Assembly: GCA_031400955.1 (NCBI GenBank)
Contig: JANNQW010000384.1
Location: forward strand, 1-23,306
Direction of reading: 5' to 3'
DNA from: VFKE01 sp031400955
GTDB taxonomy: Bacteria > Verrucomicrobiota > Verrucomicrobiia > Verrucomicrobiales > Verrucomicrobiaceae
Length of the DNA stretch: 23,306 nt
In this document: piece after piece, positions 8,284 through 15,967 of the stretch
Layout: the number at the start of each line of letters is the position of its first letter
How positions within the stretch are numbered: the first letter of the stretch is position 1
Notes under the pieces: generated by a model
What the model saw: only the letters and a program-made list of their open reading frames with translations
Told to the model about the DNA's origin: nothing
The model's database searches: none
Made by a program: the position numbers and the translations under genes

Positions 8284-9717
8284 ATGTCCGCCATCCCTCA
8301 CCTCCCCGCCCTCCGCAAAGGCGCGCCTTACGAAAGCCTCGACAAGATCGACGTCAAAGACCACCGCAGCGGCGAAGTCCTCGCGCAGGTCAGCCAGGTC
8401 AACGCGGGCATCGTCCGACGCGATCTGGCGCGCATCGGTGAAGCGCGAGCGGATTTGAAGAAGTTCACCTGCGAGCAACTCATCGAGATGTGCCGGAAAG
8501 CCGGGGAGATTTTCCTCACCGGCACGCTGCCTCTGGGCGACCAAGGCCACACGCAGTCGCCGCAGCAATATATGGAGACGCTCTCGCGCACCAGCGGCCT
8601 GCCCTATGTGATGGTGAAGCGCAACATGGCCAAGATCAACGACGCGCTGGCCAACATGCGCACCGTGCTCAATGGACTCACGCGCGGACTCGACCTCAGC
8701 ATCATCGACCACGGCTTCGGAGAACAAGCTGGCTGCCCCGTGAGCTATTACCCCACGACGAACTGCCTCGGCCTCGTGATGCCGAGCAATTCACCTGCCG
8801 TGAACTCGCTCTGGCTTCCTGCCATCGCACTCAAAACTCCTGTGATCATTAAACCCGGTCGCGAAGAACCATGGACACCGTTTCGTCTCATCCAGTCCTT
8901 CATCGCCGCAGGTATTCCGGCCAGCACGTTCGGTTTCTATCCCACCGATCACGAAGGCTCCGGCGAAGTTCTGAAACTCAGCGGTCGCGCCTTGATCTTC
9001 GGCGATGCCAACACCGTCGCGCAATACAAGGACAACCCGAAGTTCGAGTGCCACGGCCCCGGCTTCAGCAAGGTCATCATCGGTGAAGATCAGATCGAAC
9101 AATGGGCCGAGTTCATTGATCTCATCGCCGCCTCCATTTCCGACAACGGCGGCCGCTCCTGCGTGAATGCTTCCGCCGTCGTGGTGCCGAAATACGGCAA
9201 GGAAATCGCCGATGCCCTCGCACAAAAGCTCGGCCCCGTACAGCCGCTACCACGCGAAGATGAAAACGCGCGCCTCTCCGGTTTCGCCAATCCGAAGATG
9301 GCCGAGTTCATCGACACCGCCATCGAAGCCGGCCTCAAGGAACCCGGCGCGGAAGATGTGACGGCCAAATACCGTAATGGCCCGCGCCGAGCTGAACTTG
9401 ATGGCGGTGTCTACATGCGCCCGACCATTGTGCTCTGCGACAGCTTCAAACACTCGCTGAGCAACCGCGAATACCTCTGCCCCTACGCCAGTGTGGTCGA
9501 AATGCCGCAAACGGAGATGCTCCAGCAAATAGGCCCGTCGCTGGTCGTCACCGCCATCACCAAGGATCCGAAGTTCATCGAGCAATTGCTCGACAGCCCG
9601 CTCATCGAGCGTCTGAACATCGGCCTGGTGCCCACGACGAAAATCTCATGGAACCAGCCGCACGAAGGCAACATGTTCGAGTTCCTCTATAAACGCCGCT
9701 CCATTGAAGTAGCCTGA
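8284..9717 (+). CDS. Aldehyde dehydrogenase-family protein
   Basis: A 477-residue NAD(P)-dependent aldehyde dehydrogenase-fold enzyme. The expected catalytic residues can be seen: Asn169 in VMPSNSPAVNS, Lys190 in PVIIKPG, Glu255 in FECHGPGFSKVII (replacing the usual ELGGK) and the nucleophile Cys293 in NGGRSCVNAS. The first 120 residues diverge from classical aldehyde dehydrogenases. The ECHG motif and the odd N-terminus suggest a specialised subfamily, and an acyl-CoA or acyl-AMP reductase role is possible although the general base Glu is kept. It sits between an acid-activating protein and an Fe-dependent alcohol dehydrogenase with gaps of nine and six bases, so the three are surely co-transcribed. 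It is not a close match to LuxC as I remember that family. Confidence 0.85.
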   Translation: MSAIPHLPALRKGAPYESLDKIDVKDHRSGEVLAQVSQVNAGIVRRDLARIGEARADLKKFTCEQLIEMCRKAGEIFLTGTLPLGDQGHTQSPQQYMETLSRTSGLPYVMVKRNMAKINDALANMRTVLNGLTRGLDLSIIDHGFGEQAGCPVSYYPTTNCLGLVMPSNSPAVNSLWLPAIALKTPVIIKPGREEPWTPFRLIQSFIAAGIPASTFGFYPTDHEGSGEVLKLSGRALIFGDANTVAQYKDNPKFECHGPGFSKVIIGEDQIEQWAEFIDLIAASISDNGGRSCVNASAVVVPKYGKEIADALAQKLGPVQPLPREDENARLSGFANPKMAEFIDTAIEAGLKEPGAEDVTAKYRNGPRRAELDGGVYMRPTIVLCDSFKHSLSNREYLCPYASVVEMPQTEMLQQIGPSLVVTAITKDPKFIEQLLDSPLIERLNIGLVPTTKISWNQPHEGNMFEFLYKRRSIEVA

Positions 9718-9723
9718 CATCGC

Positions 9724-10842
9724 ATGACTCCGCTCTCCGCATTCGACAAAACCCCGCGGACCCGCATTGTCTTCGGCAACGGCGCGCTCGTGCGTCTCGG
9801 CGAACTGGCGCGCGACCTCGGCGCCCGTGCGCTCGTGGTCACGGATGCCGGCATCGTGAAAGCTGGTCACACTGACCGCGCACTCGACTCCCTCCGCACC
9901 TCTGGATTGCAGGTGGAACTCTTTGATCGTGTTCATGAGAATCCCAGCACGCGAGACGTGGCCGATTGCGTCGCAGTTGCGCGTGAGTTCCAAGCCGATC
10001 TCCTCATCGGGCTCGGCGGCGGCAGCAGCATGGACACCGCCAAAGGCTGCAACTTCATCCTCACTAACGGCGGCGAGATGAAGGACTACTGGGGCGTCAA
10101 CAAGGCCACCAAGCCCATGCTCCCGCTCATCGCCGTGCCCACCACTGCCGGCACCGGCAGCGAATGTCAGAGCTTCGCACTCATCTCCGACGAACTTACG
10201 CATGCGAAAATGGCCTGCGGCGACACCAAGGCCGCGGCCAGGATCGCGCTGCTCGATCCAGAGCTCACGATCTCCATGCCGCAGCGCGTCACCGTGCTCA
10301 CCGGCATCGACGCCATCGCCCACGCTATCGAGACCGCAGTAACAAAAAAGCGCAACGCCATCTCCGCGATGCATTCCCGCGAAGCCTTCCGCCTGCTCAT
10401 CGGCGGCTTTGAGCGCGTGCTGCGCGATTCCAAAGACCTTGAAGCACGCGGCTTCATGCTATTGGGCGCTGCTTTTTCGGGCATCGCCATCGAAAATTCC
10501 ATGCTCGGCGCAGCGCACTCCTGCGCCAATCCGCTCACCGCACGCTTCGACATCGTGCACGGGCACGCTGTCGGCCTGATGCTACCGCATGTGATCCGTT
10601 TCAACAGTGCCCTCGTCGAACCCGCCCTGGAATATCGCGACCTCTACGACGGCGATCTCGCCGAGCGCATCAGTGTCCTCTTGGATGAAGCGCGACTGCC
10701 CGGAAAGCTCGCGGCCCTGGGCGTGACGGCAGATAGCATCCCCCAGCTCGCAGCCGAGGCCGCCACACAGTGGACTGCGCAGTATAATCCGCGTGAAGTG
10801 ACAGAAACAGATTTTGCGAAACTCTACGAAGCCGCGTTGTAG
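9724..10842 (+). CDS. Iron-containing (type III) alcohol dehydrogenase
   Basis: A 372-residue group III alcohol dehydrogenase, interconverting an alcohol and an aldehyde with NAD(P). The Rossmann-like half carries GLGGGSSMDTAKG (residues 97-108) and AVPTTAGTGSE. The metal site is complete: Asp196 and His200 in GIDAIAHAIE, His265 in AAHSCANPLTARF and His279 in DIVHGHAVG, at almost the same positions as in E. coli FucO. Start at 9724 is six bases after the aldehyde dehydrogenase stop, with no Shine-Dalgarno, which implies translational coupling. It is the last gene of the three-gene operon, probably handling the aldehyde produced or used by its neighbour. The physiological alcohol cannot be told from sequence. 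Confidence 0.93.
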   Translation: MTPLSAFDKTPRTRIVFGNGALVRLGELARDLGARALVVTDAGIVKAGHTDRALDSLRTSGLQVELFDRVHENPSTRDVADCVAVAREFQADLLIGLGGGSSMDTAKGCNFILTNGGEMKDYWGVNKATKPMLPLIAVPTTAGTGSECQSFALISDELTHAKMACGDTKAAARIALLDPELTISMPQRVTVLTGIDAIAHAIETAVTKKRNAISAMHSREAFRLLIGGFERVLRDSKDLEARGFMLLGAAFSGIAIENSMLGAAHSCANPLTARFDIVHGHAVGLMLPHVIRFNSALVEPALEYRDLYDGDLAERISVLLDEARLPGKLAALGVTADSIPQLAAEAATQWTAQYNPREVTETDFAKLYEAAL

Positions 10843-10895
10843 TTGATGCGTCTTCACACGCGACGCGACGCGGGACGAATCGCCTACTTTAAACA

Positions 10896-10938
10896 AGTCC
10901 GCCGTGGCTTGACCAGACGGCCAAGTCCACGGCGGACT
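10896..10938. repeat. Long perfect intergenic inverted repeat
   Basis: Twelve-base perfect arms (10896-10907 and 10927-10938) enclose a further four-base pairing (10908-10911 with 10922-10925) offset by one bulged T. The element lies between the alcohol dehydrogenase stop and the convergent DUF5069 gene. There is no T run, so it is either a bidirectional hairpin stop or a REP-like dispersed element; only one copy is in the window. Confidence 0.6.
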
Positions 10939-10988
10939 ACTTTGACAAATATCTGTGCTGAACAGACCGGGCCGTCCCGCCTCTGTTA

Positions 10989-11429
10989 TTACTTCAGCTC
11001 CGAATTGTAGAAGGTCTGCCAGTCATCAAGATTGTTCAAATTGACCGCATCCTTGATGCTGCCGTCATCGGGACGTCCGGCGGATTCGAGGATGCCTTTA
11101 CGAGTGGCGTCATCGTGATTGTATCCTTTGATGGCTTCGTTGAGCTTCTTCACTGCACCCTGGTCGAGGCTGCCGCCTTTTTTGGCGAGCACCCAGCTTT
11201 CGAGCTGGATGTAGGTGGGCTTGCTGTTCTTGATATAGCTAAGGAATTCCTCACGGTCGAGGCCGAGGCCGTCGAGCACCATTTGGTCATAGCCTTTGCC
11301 ACAACCAGGATAATCAGCGTGCAGTTTGCCAGCTGCTTCGAGTGAAGTCTTCTGCCAGAGGCGAGGAAGATGAAGAACGCCGAGGGGACCGGCGACGCCG
11401 GAAGAGATCATGGGAACGGATTTGCTCAT
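10989..11429 (-). CDS. DUF5069 domain protein
   Basis: A 146-residue cytoplasmic protein of unknown function. Residues 20-80 (LPRLWQKTSLEAAGKLHADYPGCGKGYDQ to YIKNSKPTYIQLESWVL) match the DUF5069 pattern as I recall it from Verrucomicrobiota and Planctomycetota, and residues 80-146 are a charged helical tail. No signal peptide, membrane segment or catalytic motif is evident. It is divergent from the 3-hydroxyisobutyrate dehydrogenase-like gene and converges on the alcohol dehydrogenase operon. An alternative start six codons in (MISSGVAGPL) is possible; neither start has a Shine-Dalgarno sequence. Confidence 0.78.
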   Translation of the reverse strand: MSKSVPMISSGVAGPLGVLHLPRLWQKTSLEAAGKLHADYPGCGKGYDQMVLDGLGLDREEFLSYIKNSKPTYIQLESWVLAKKGGSLDQGAVKKLNEAIKGYNHDDATRKGILESAGRPDDGSIKDAVNLNNLDDWQTFYNSELK

Positions 11430-11459
11430 ATTTTAATGTCAGTTGGAATGTGGGTGTAA

Positions 11460-11474
11460 CGTCTCTTGGAGACG
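11460..11474. repeat. Small hairpin in divergent intergenic region
   Basis: Six-base perfect arms CGTCTC (11460-11465) and GAGACG (11469-11474) around a TTG loop lie between the divergent DUF5069 and dehydrogenase genes. It may be part of an operator or leader structure; nothing else in the 200-base gap is recognisable. Confidence 0.35.
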
Positions 11475-11629
11475 AACGGAGATTCTGGAGGCAGAGAACA
11501 TGCGTGGCAAGTGTAATTTTGAACTCGCGGCGCGATAACCATACTCGCTGGCACCTTGCACTTGCAATTTCCACAAGCCCACCCTACAAACCACTGCATC
11601 TAAACCAAACTTCTCACCTCATCCAAATC

Positions 11630-12514
11630 ATGTCTCAAAAAATCGCTTTTGTCGGAGTTGGCCGCATGGGTGCCAATATGGCCCGTCGTCTCAAGGACTT
11701 CTACTATAACATCACTGCCGTCTATGACATCAACCGCGAGGGCGCACAGACTCTCGCCACCGAACTCGAGTGCAAAGCCTGCGACAAACTTGCGGACGTA
11801 ACCGCCGCCGCAGACATCATCTTCACCGTCGTCACTGATGATGCATCCATGCGAAGCGTTTTCCTCGAAGACACAGACAACTTGCTCATCAACGCCAAGG
11901 GTAAAATCTTCATCAACTGCGCCACGGTCACACCAGGCATCCACAAAGTGATTTATGCGGCATCGCAAAAAGCGGGCGCCAATTCGCTCGAAGCCTGTAT
12001 GGCCTCCAGCATCAGCCAGGCACGCGAAGGCAAGCTCTACCTTATGCTGGCTGGCGATGAAGCGATCTATACCTCGGTGCTGAAAGTCATCGAAGACCTC
12101 AGCATCTACCGCCGCTTCATTGGAGGTCCCGGCCGCGCCGCTGAAGTAAAGGCCCTGGTCAACATGGTCATGAATATTAATACTGCCGGACTCGCTGAAG
12201 GCCTCGCCCTCGCCGCCGCCTTGGGCCACGATCTTGGGATGATCCGCGAAGTTTTCAGCCAGACCGGTGCCAACAGCCGCGTGCTCGAAACTGACGGCAC
12301 GGACATGTCGGACCACTCGCACGAATGCTGGTTCAGCGCCGAGCACGCCGCCAAGGACAGCGGCATCGCCGCTTCGCTCGCCAAGGAAGTTGGCCTCAAT
12401 CTCCCACTCAACACCGCCACTGAAGCACAGTATAAGAAGATGGTTCAGCTAGGCCTCGGCGAACTCGATAAGAGCGGAATCGCAGAGTTGACCTTCAAGG
12501 GCCGGCACGCGTAA
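11630..12514 (+). CDS. 3-hydroxyisobutyrate dehydrogenase-family NAD(P)-dependent oxidoreductase
   Basis: A 294-residue beta-hydroxyacid dehydrogenase. The open frame begins at 11342, but the Rossmann motif GVGRMGANMARRL must sit near the N-terminus, which fixes the start at 11630 (MSQKIAFVGVGRMG). INCATVTP stands where the family has ID.STV.P. The catalytic Lys174 and Asn178 are in place (EVKALVNMVMNINTAGLAEGLAL). The substrate motif is unusual: the canonical DAPVSGG is replaced by EACMASS (121-127) before the conserved AREGKL, so the acid bound is probably not a standard 3-hydroxyisobutyrate or tartronate. Only a few bases of pyrimidine/adenine-rich leader precede the ATG. It could belong functionally with the upstream ligase-dehydrogenase operon, but has its own start region. 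Confidence 0.88.
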   Translation: MSQKIAFVGVGRMGANMARRLKDFYYNITAVYDINREGAQTLATELECKACDKLADVTAAADIIFTVVTDDASMRSVFLEDTDNLLINAKGKIFINCATVTPGIHKVIYAASQKAGANSLEACMASSISQAREGKLYLMLAGDEAIYTSVLKVIEDLSIYRRFIGGPGRAAEVKALVNMVMNINTAGLAEGLALAAALGHDLGMIREVFSQTGANSRVLETDGTDMSDHSHECWFSAEHAAKDSGIAASLAKEVGLNLPLNTATEAQYKKMVQLGLGELDKSGIAELTFKGRHA

Positions 12515-12689
12515 ACAAGACGCGCGTTTCAAAGCAGTTTGAAGATAGATTTGTCGGTCAGGCGTTCCGCTTGGCCTGGTATTTTTTGGAGCATCCATGA
12601 GTGCTTGCAACCGAACGCCGAATGTGGAGACTTGCGGCCTTATGATTTTCTCCCAACCACCTCCAATGCCGCGCTTCGTGATTGATCCC
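12515..12689. other. Intergenic segment resembling a dispersed repeat
   Basis: Between the dehydrogenase and the lactonase lies a stretch whose text (rich in ACCGAACGCCGAA and GGTCAGGCGTTCCGC-type phrases) is reminiscent of intergenic repeats in verrucomicrobial genomes; this is recollection, not a search result. It contains an in-frame ATG at 12597 with a good GGAG site, which gene finders may take as the start of the lactonase gene. Confidence 0.3.
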
Positions 12690-13718
12690 ATGACCGCATC
12701 TTTCCCGGAAAAGGCGCGGCGGATTTCGCAGGCGGCGCTGGTGATGCTCGTTGGCGTGATGGGCGCGGGATGCGCCATGGCACCGCAGTCTCCAGTGAGT
12801 TCCGGCACGAAGGCCATACAGGTTCACGATGTAATCCACGCGGGAGAAGGACCGGCATGGGACTTGGCAACGCACACGCTTTACTACGTCGGAGATGATC
12901 GGATTTCGCAGTGGAAAGATTGGAGTCCGTCGCGTGATTTTCGCAACCCGGTTCCCGGAGCTAACGGGCTGATCCTTGATCGTCAGGGCAGACTGCTTGC
13001 CTGCGAGGCGGGAACCCGGCGGGTCACAAGAACGGATAGAAATGGGAATGTGCGGATTATCGCAGAGCGGTTTGAAGGGAGAAAGTTCAATTCCCCAAAC
13101 GACTTGAGCATTGACTCGAAGGACCGGATTTACTTCACCGACCCGCGTTACGGTCCCCGCGTTACGATGGAGCAGCGCGATGCGGCGGGAAACTTGGTGG
13201 AAGGGGTATATCGGATCGACGTATCAGGAAAGATCACCCGCGTGCTTGGTCGCGAGTCCGTGGACCGACCCAACGGCGTGCTGGTCTCGCCTGATGACCG
13301 GCATCTATTCGTCGCTGACAATAACAACATCGAAGGCGGCACGCGCAAGTTGTGGCGTTTCGATCTGGATCACGATGGGAATGTCGTGCCCGCAAGCCGT
13401 AAGCTGCTCTTCGACTGGAAGACCAGTCGCGGACCTGACGGGATTAAAATAGACTCGAAGAACCGGCTGTATGTGGCCGCCGGACTGAATGTCGCCAACC
13501 CGCCGCATGAAACTGCCAAGCCCTACACCGGTGGTATTTATATCCTGTCATATGAGGGGAAGCTCATTGATTTCATCCCGGTGCCGAAGGACGAAGTTAC
13601 CAACTGCGCGTTTGGCGATGACGATTTACGGACGCTCTACATCACGGCGGGAGGAACGCTGTGGAGCATTCACCTGCAGAACCCCGGGCGCGTGCTTTTT
13701 CAGCCGAACGAGCGCTGA
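12690..13718 (+). CDS. Exported SMP-30/gluconolactonase-family lactonase
   Basis: A six-bladed propeller lactonase of the SMP-30 (SGL) family that hydrolyses sugar lactones using a divalent metal. Counting from 12690, the metal and catalytic residues are all present: Glu53 in HAGEGPAWD, Asn137 in FNSPNDLSID, Asn195 in RPNGVLVS and Asp250 in GPDGIKID. The N-terminus has a basic segment, a hydrophobic stretch AALVMLVGVMGAG and Cys28, so it is exported and possibly lipidated (the lipobox GAGC is imperfect). The frame is open to 12597, where an ATG has a GGAG site, but that would put 57 residues before the signal core; 12690 (or 12666) fits export better. It converges on the dgo genes, so a galactonolactonase role supplying galactonate is a reasonable inference. 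Confidence 0.87.
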   Translation: MTASFPEKARRISQAALVMLVGVMGAGCAMAPQSPVSSGTKAIQVHDVIHAGEGPAWDLATHTLYYVGDDRISQWKDWSPSRDFRNPVPGANGLILDRQGRLLACEAGTRRVTRTDRNGNVRIIAERFEGRKFNSPNDLSIDSKDRIYFTDPRYGPRVTMEQRDAAGNLVEGVYRIDVSGKITRVLGRESVDRPNGVLVSPDDRHLFVADNNNIEGGTRKLWRFDLDHDGNVVPASRKLLFDWKTSRGPDGIKIDSKNRLYVAAGLNVANPPHETAKPYTGGIYILSYEGKLIDFIPVPKDEVTNCAFGDDDLRTLYITAGGTLWSIHLQNPGRVLFQPNER

Positions 13719-13731
13719 TTTTAGCGCAGAC

Positions 13732-14157
13732 TGCAACGCTTTGCTCGCGGAGGCGTTCCACTTTGCCTACGACGAAGGCAAAACAGAATGCGCCAAGGAT
13801 GGCGGTGCTGGCAATATAAATGATGGAGAGGGAAAAATCCGATCCCCTAACAAGGTAGCCTATCAGAATTGGAACAGACACCGAGGAGAGGTGCCCGATA
13901 AAGTTGAAGACACCGCCGGTGAGACCGATCAAGCGCTCGAGAGCCATGCCGGAGACAAGCGACTAGGTGATAGAGGCGAATCCGTTGCCGAAGAACGCGA
14001 ATGCCAGGCAAGTGATGATGAGCGCGTGGCTGTCTGTATAGTTGGGCCCGAGAATGCAGGTTGAAATCAACAAGCCGATGATGATGGGCATCTTGCGCGC
14101 GATGCCCATGGAGCATCCTTTTCGCAGCAGATAGTCCGAGAGCAGACCGGATCTGAT
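13732..14157 (-). pseudogene. C-terminal remnant of an MFS hexuronate/galactonate-type transporter
   Basis: This strand encodes the C-terminal third of an ExuT/GudP/DgoT-like symporter. Recognisable are SGLLSDYLLRKGCSMGIARK, then ALIITCLAFAFFGNGFASIT, then LIGLTGGVFNFIGHL and a final VGKVERLRE. In the same frame a TAG at 13963-13965 stands exactly where the family has the Trp of the 'TWSLVSD' motif, which is a single-base TGG to TAG change. About 290 N-terminal residues are missing: homology begins at the very base where the dgoD stop ends, so a deletion has joined the two. The frame also runs past the normal C-terminus with no nearby stop. The transporter is therefore inactive. Its place after dgoD matches the usual dgo operon, in which DgoT imports D-galactonate. 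Confidence 0.85.
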
Positions 14158-15305
14158 CACCACTCGGCGAAGCTGCCGTCCTTGTGGCGCCAGATGGGGT
14201 TGCGCCAACGGTGTCCCACCTTGGCACGTTCCTTAACGTATTCCTCATTCACCTCGATGCCCAGGCCCGGGCCGTCGGGAATGGTGACATATCCGTCGCT
14301 GTAGGCGAACACTTCGGGATTGCGCAGGTAATCGAGGAGGTCGTTGCCCTGGTTGTAGTGGATGCCGAGGCTCTGTTCCTGGATGAAGGCGTTGTAGCAG
14401 TTCGCATCAAGCTGCAGATTGGCGGCGAGAGCGATCGGACCAAGAGGACAGTGAAAGGCGATGGCCACGTCGTAGGCCTCGGCCATGTTCGCGATCTTGC
14501 GCGTTTCGGTGATGCCCCCGGCGTGGGAGGGATCGGGCTGGAGAATGTCCACATAACCGTCCTGCAGGATGCGCTTGAAATCCCAGCGGGAATAAAGCCG
14601 CTCGCCCAGCGCGATGGGCGTGTTGCTGATATGGGCGAGCTCCTTGAGCGCCTCGTAGTTTTCACTGAGCACCGGCTCCTCGATGAACATGAGTCGGTAA
14701 GGTTCAAGTTCCTTGAACAGCACCTTGGCCATGGGCTTGTGCGCGCGACCGTGGAAATCCACGCCGATTCCAAAGTGCGGCCCCATGCCCTCACGAACGG
14801 CGGCAACGTTGGCGATCACCTGGTCCACTTTCTCGTAGGTATCGACAAACTGCATTTCCTCGCTGCCGTTCATTTTGACCGCGGTGAACCCGTTCGCGGC
14901 TTTTTCGCGGGCTTGCGCGAGCAGTTCGGACGGCCTGTCCCCGCCGATCCATGAATAGACCCGGATTTTATCACGCACCTTGCCGCCGAGGAGTTGATGC
15001 ACGGGAACTCCGAGGGTTTTGCCTTTGATGTCCCACAAGGCCTGGTCGATTCCCGCAAGGGCGCTCATGTGGATGGCGCCGCCCCGATAGAATCCTCCGC
15101 GATAAAGCACGGTCCAATGATCCTCGATATTGCGGGGATCTTTCCCGATGAGATAGTCCGCGAGTTCTTCCACGGCGGTCGCGGTGGTGAGGGCGCGTCC
15201 CTCGACGACAGGTTCGCCCCAGCCGATGATGCCTTCATCGGTTTCGATCTTGAGAAAACACCAGCGAGGAGGAATGAGGTAGGTGGTGAGCTTGGTGATT
15301 TTCAT
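14157..15305 (-). CDS. dgoD: D-galactonate dehydratase
   Basis: Enolase-superfamily enzyme that dehydrates D-galactonate to 2-dehydro-3-deoxygalactonate. The 382 residues are the same length as E. coli DgoD, and the acid-sugar dehydratase ligands line up: Asp183 and His185 in GVDFHGRAHK, Glu209 in FIEEPV, Glu235 in ALGERLY and His285 in AIAFHCPLGP. The C-terminus GHRWRNPIWRHKDGSFAEW is the family ending, so the gene is intact despite the deletion at its 3' border. The frame is open upstream, but MKITKLTTYL at 15305 is the proper start. Its ATG overlaps the TGA of dgoA by four bases, which indicates translational coupling. Gluconate- or other sugar-acid dehydratases are close relatives, but the dgoK and dgoA neighbours settle the assignment. 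Confidence 0.95.
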   Translation of the reverse strand: MKITKLTTYLIPPRWCFLKIETDEGIIGWGEPVVEGRALTTATAVEELADYLIGKDPRNIEDHWTVLYRGGFYRGGAIHMSALAGIDQALWDIKGKTLGVPVHQLLGGKVRDKIRVYSWIGGDRPSELLAQAREKAANGFTAVKMNGSEEMQFVDTYEKVDQVIANVAAVREGMGPHFGIGVDFHGRAHKPMAKVLFKELEPYRLMFIEEPVLSENYEALKELAHISNTPIALGERLYSRWDFKRILQDGYVDILQPDPSHAGGITETRKIANMAEAYDVAIAFHCPLGPIALAANLQLDANCYNAFIQEQSLGIHYNQGNDLLDYLRNPEVFAYSDGYVTIPDGPGLGIEVNEEYVKERAKVGHRWRNPIWRHKDGSFAEW

Positions 15306-15949
15306 GGCGAAGTAATTGCTTGCGGTGGAGTTATGAATGAGCGCCATGCAACTGCGAAGCGATGGGCGTTGGCACGGACCGTTTCCACGTTCATGCCAGG
15401 CTTGAACAGTGACGTGCCAAGGCCGAAGCCGGAGGCGCCGGCAAGAAGGTAGTCGCGCATGTTTTCTGGAGTGATCCCGCCGACCGCGACAAGGGCAACT
15501 TCTTTTGGAAATACGGCGCGCCACGCTTTTACGATGGGCGGGGGAATTTGTTCGGCGGGAAAGAGCTTCAGAAAATCAGCGCCCGCCTCGAGGGCCGTGT
15601 AGCCTTCGGTCGGCGTGGCGACACCAGGGGCACTGAGCATTCCCATATGCTTGGTAACCTGGATGACAGCGGCATTAGTGTTGGGCGAAACGATTAGTCG
15701 GCCACCAGCCGCGGCCACCGCTTCAACGTTTCTCACCGTGAGCACCGTGCCGGCGCCGATCAAGGCGCGTTTCCCGAAACGAGCCGAGAGGCGGGCGATG
15801 CTTTCGAGAGCATCGGGCGTGTTGAGGGGCACTTCGATCACGCGGAAGCCTGCGTCAAATAGCGCCTGACCCACGTCTTCAACTTCCGATGGGAAAACTC
15901 CACGAAGGATCGCAATCAGTGGAAACTCGCGAAAGAAGGGATCGTTCAT
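15302..15949 (-). CDS. dgoA: 2-dehydro-3-deoxy-6-phosphogalactonate aldolase
   Basis: Class I aldolase of the KDPG/KHG family that splits KDPGal into pyruvate and D-glyceraldehyde 3-phosphate. The 215 residues include the substrate Arg16 (LIAILRG), the acid/base Glu39 (RVIEVPLNTP), the GAGTVL turn, the SPNTN loop and the Schiff-base Lys128 in DFLKLFPAE, followed by the phosphate-binding GGITPENM. It lies between dgoK (18-base gap) and dgoD (four-base overlap) in one minus-strand operon. In E. coli DgoA and DgoD were once described as one bifunctional gene; here they are clearly separate proteins. A KDPG aldolase (Eda) alternative is unlikely given the operon. Confidence 0.94.
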   Translation of the reverse strand: MNDPFFREFPLIAILRGVFPSEVEDVGQALFDAGFRVIEVPLNTPDALESIARLSARFGKRALIGAGTVLTVRNVEAVAAAGGRLIVSPNTNAAVIQVTKHMGMLSAPGVATPTEGYTALEAGADFLKLFPAEQIPPPIVKAWRAVFPKEVALVAVGGITPENMRDYLLAGASGFGLGTSLFKPGMNVETVRANAHRFAVAWRSFITPPQAITSP

Positions 15950-15967
15950 ATGGCAGGTGCGGCTAGT

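Noticed and set aside
7549..8727. A 392-codon minus-strand frame.
   Set aside because: It lies opposite two well-recognised genes (ligase-like and aldehyde dehydrogenase) and its protein shows no motif.
13732..14157. Two short plus-strand frames and a separate small minus-strand protein in this stretch.
   Set aside because: The minus strand reads as one MFS transporter remnant in a single frame interrupted by a TAG; treating the pieces as separate genes would hide the pseudogene.
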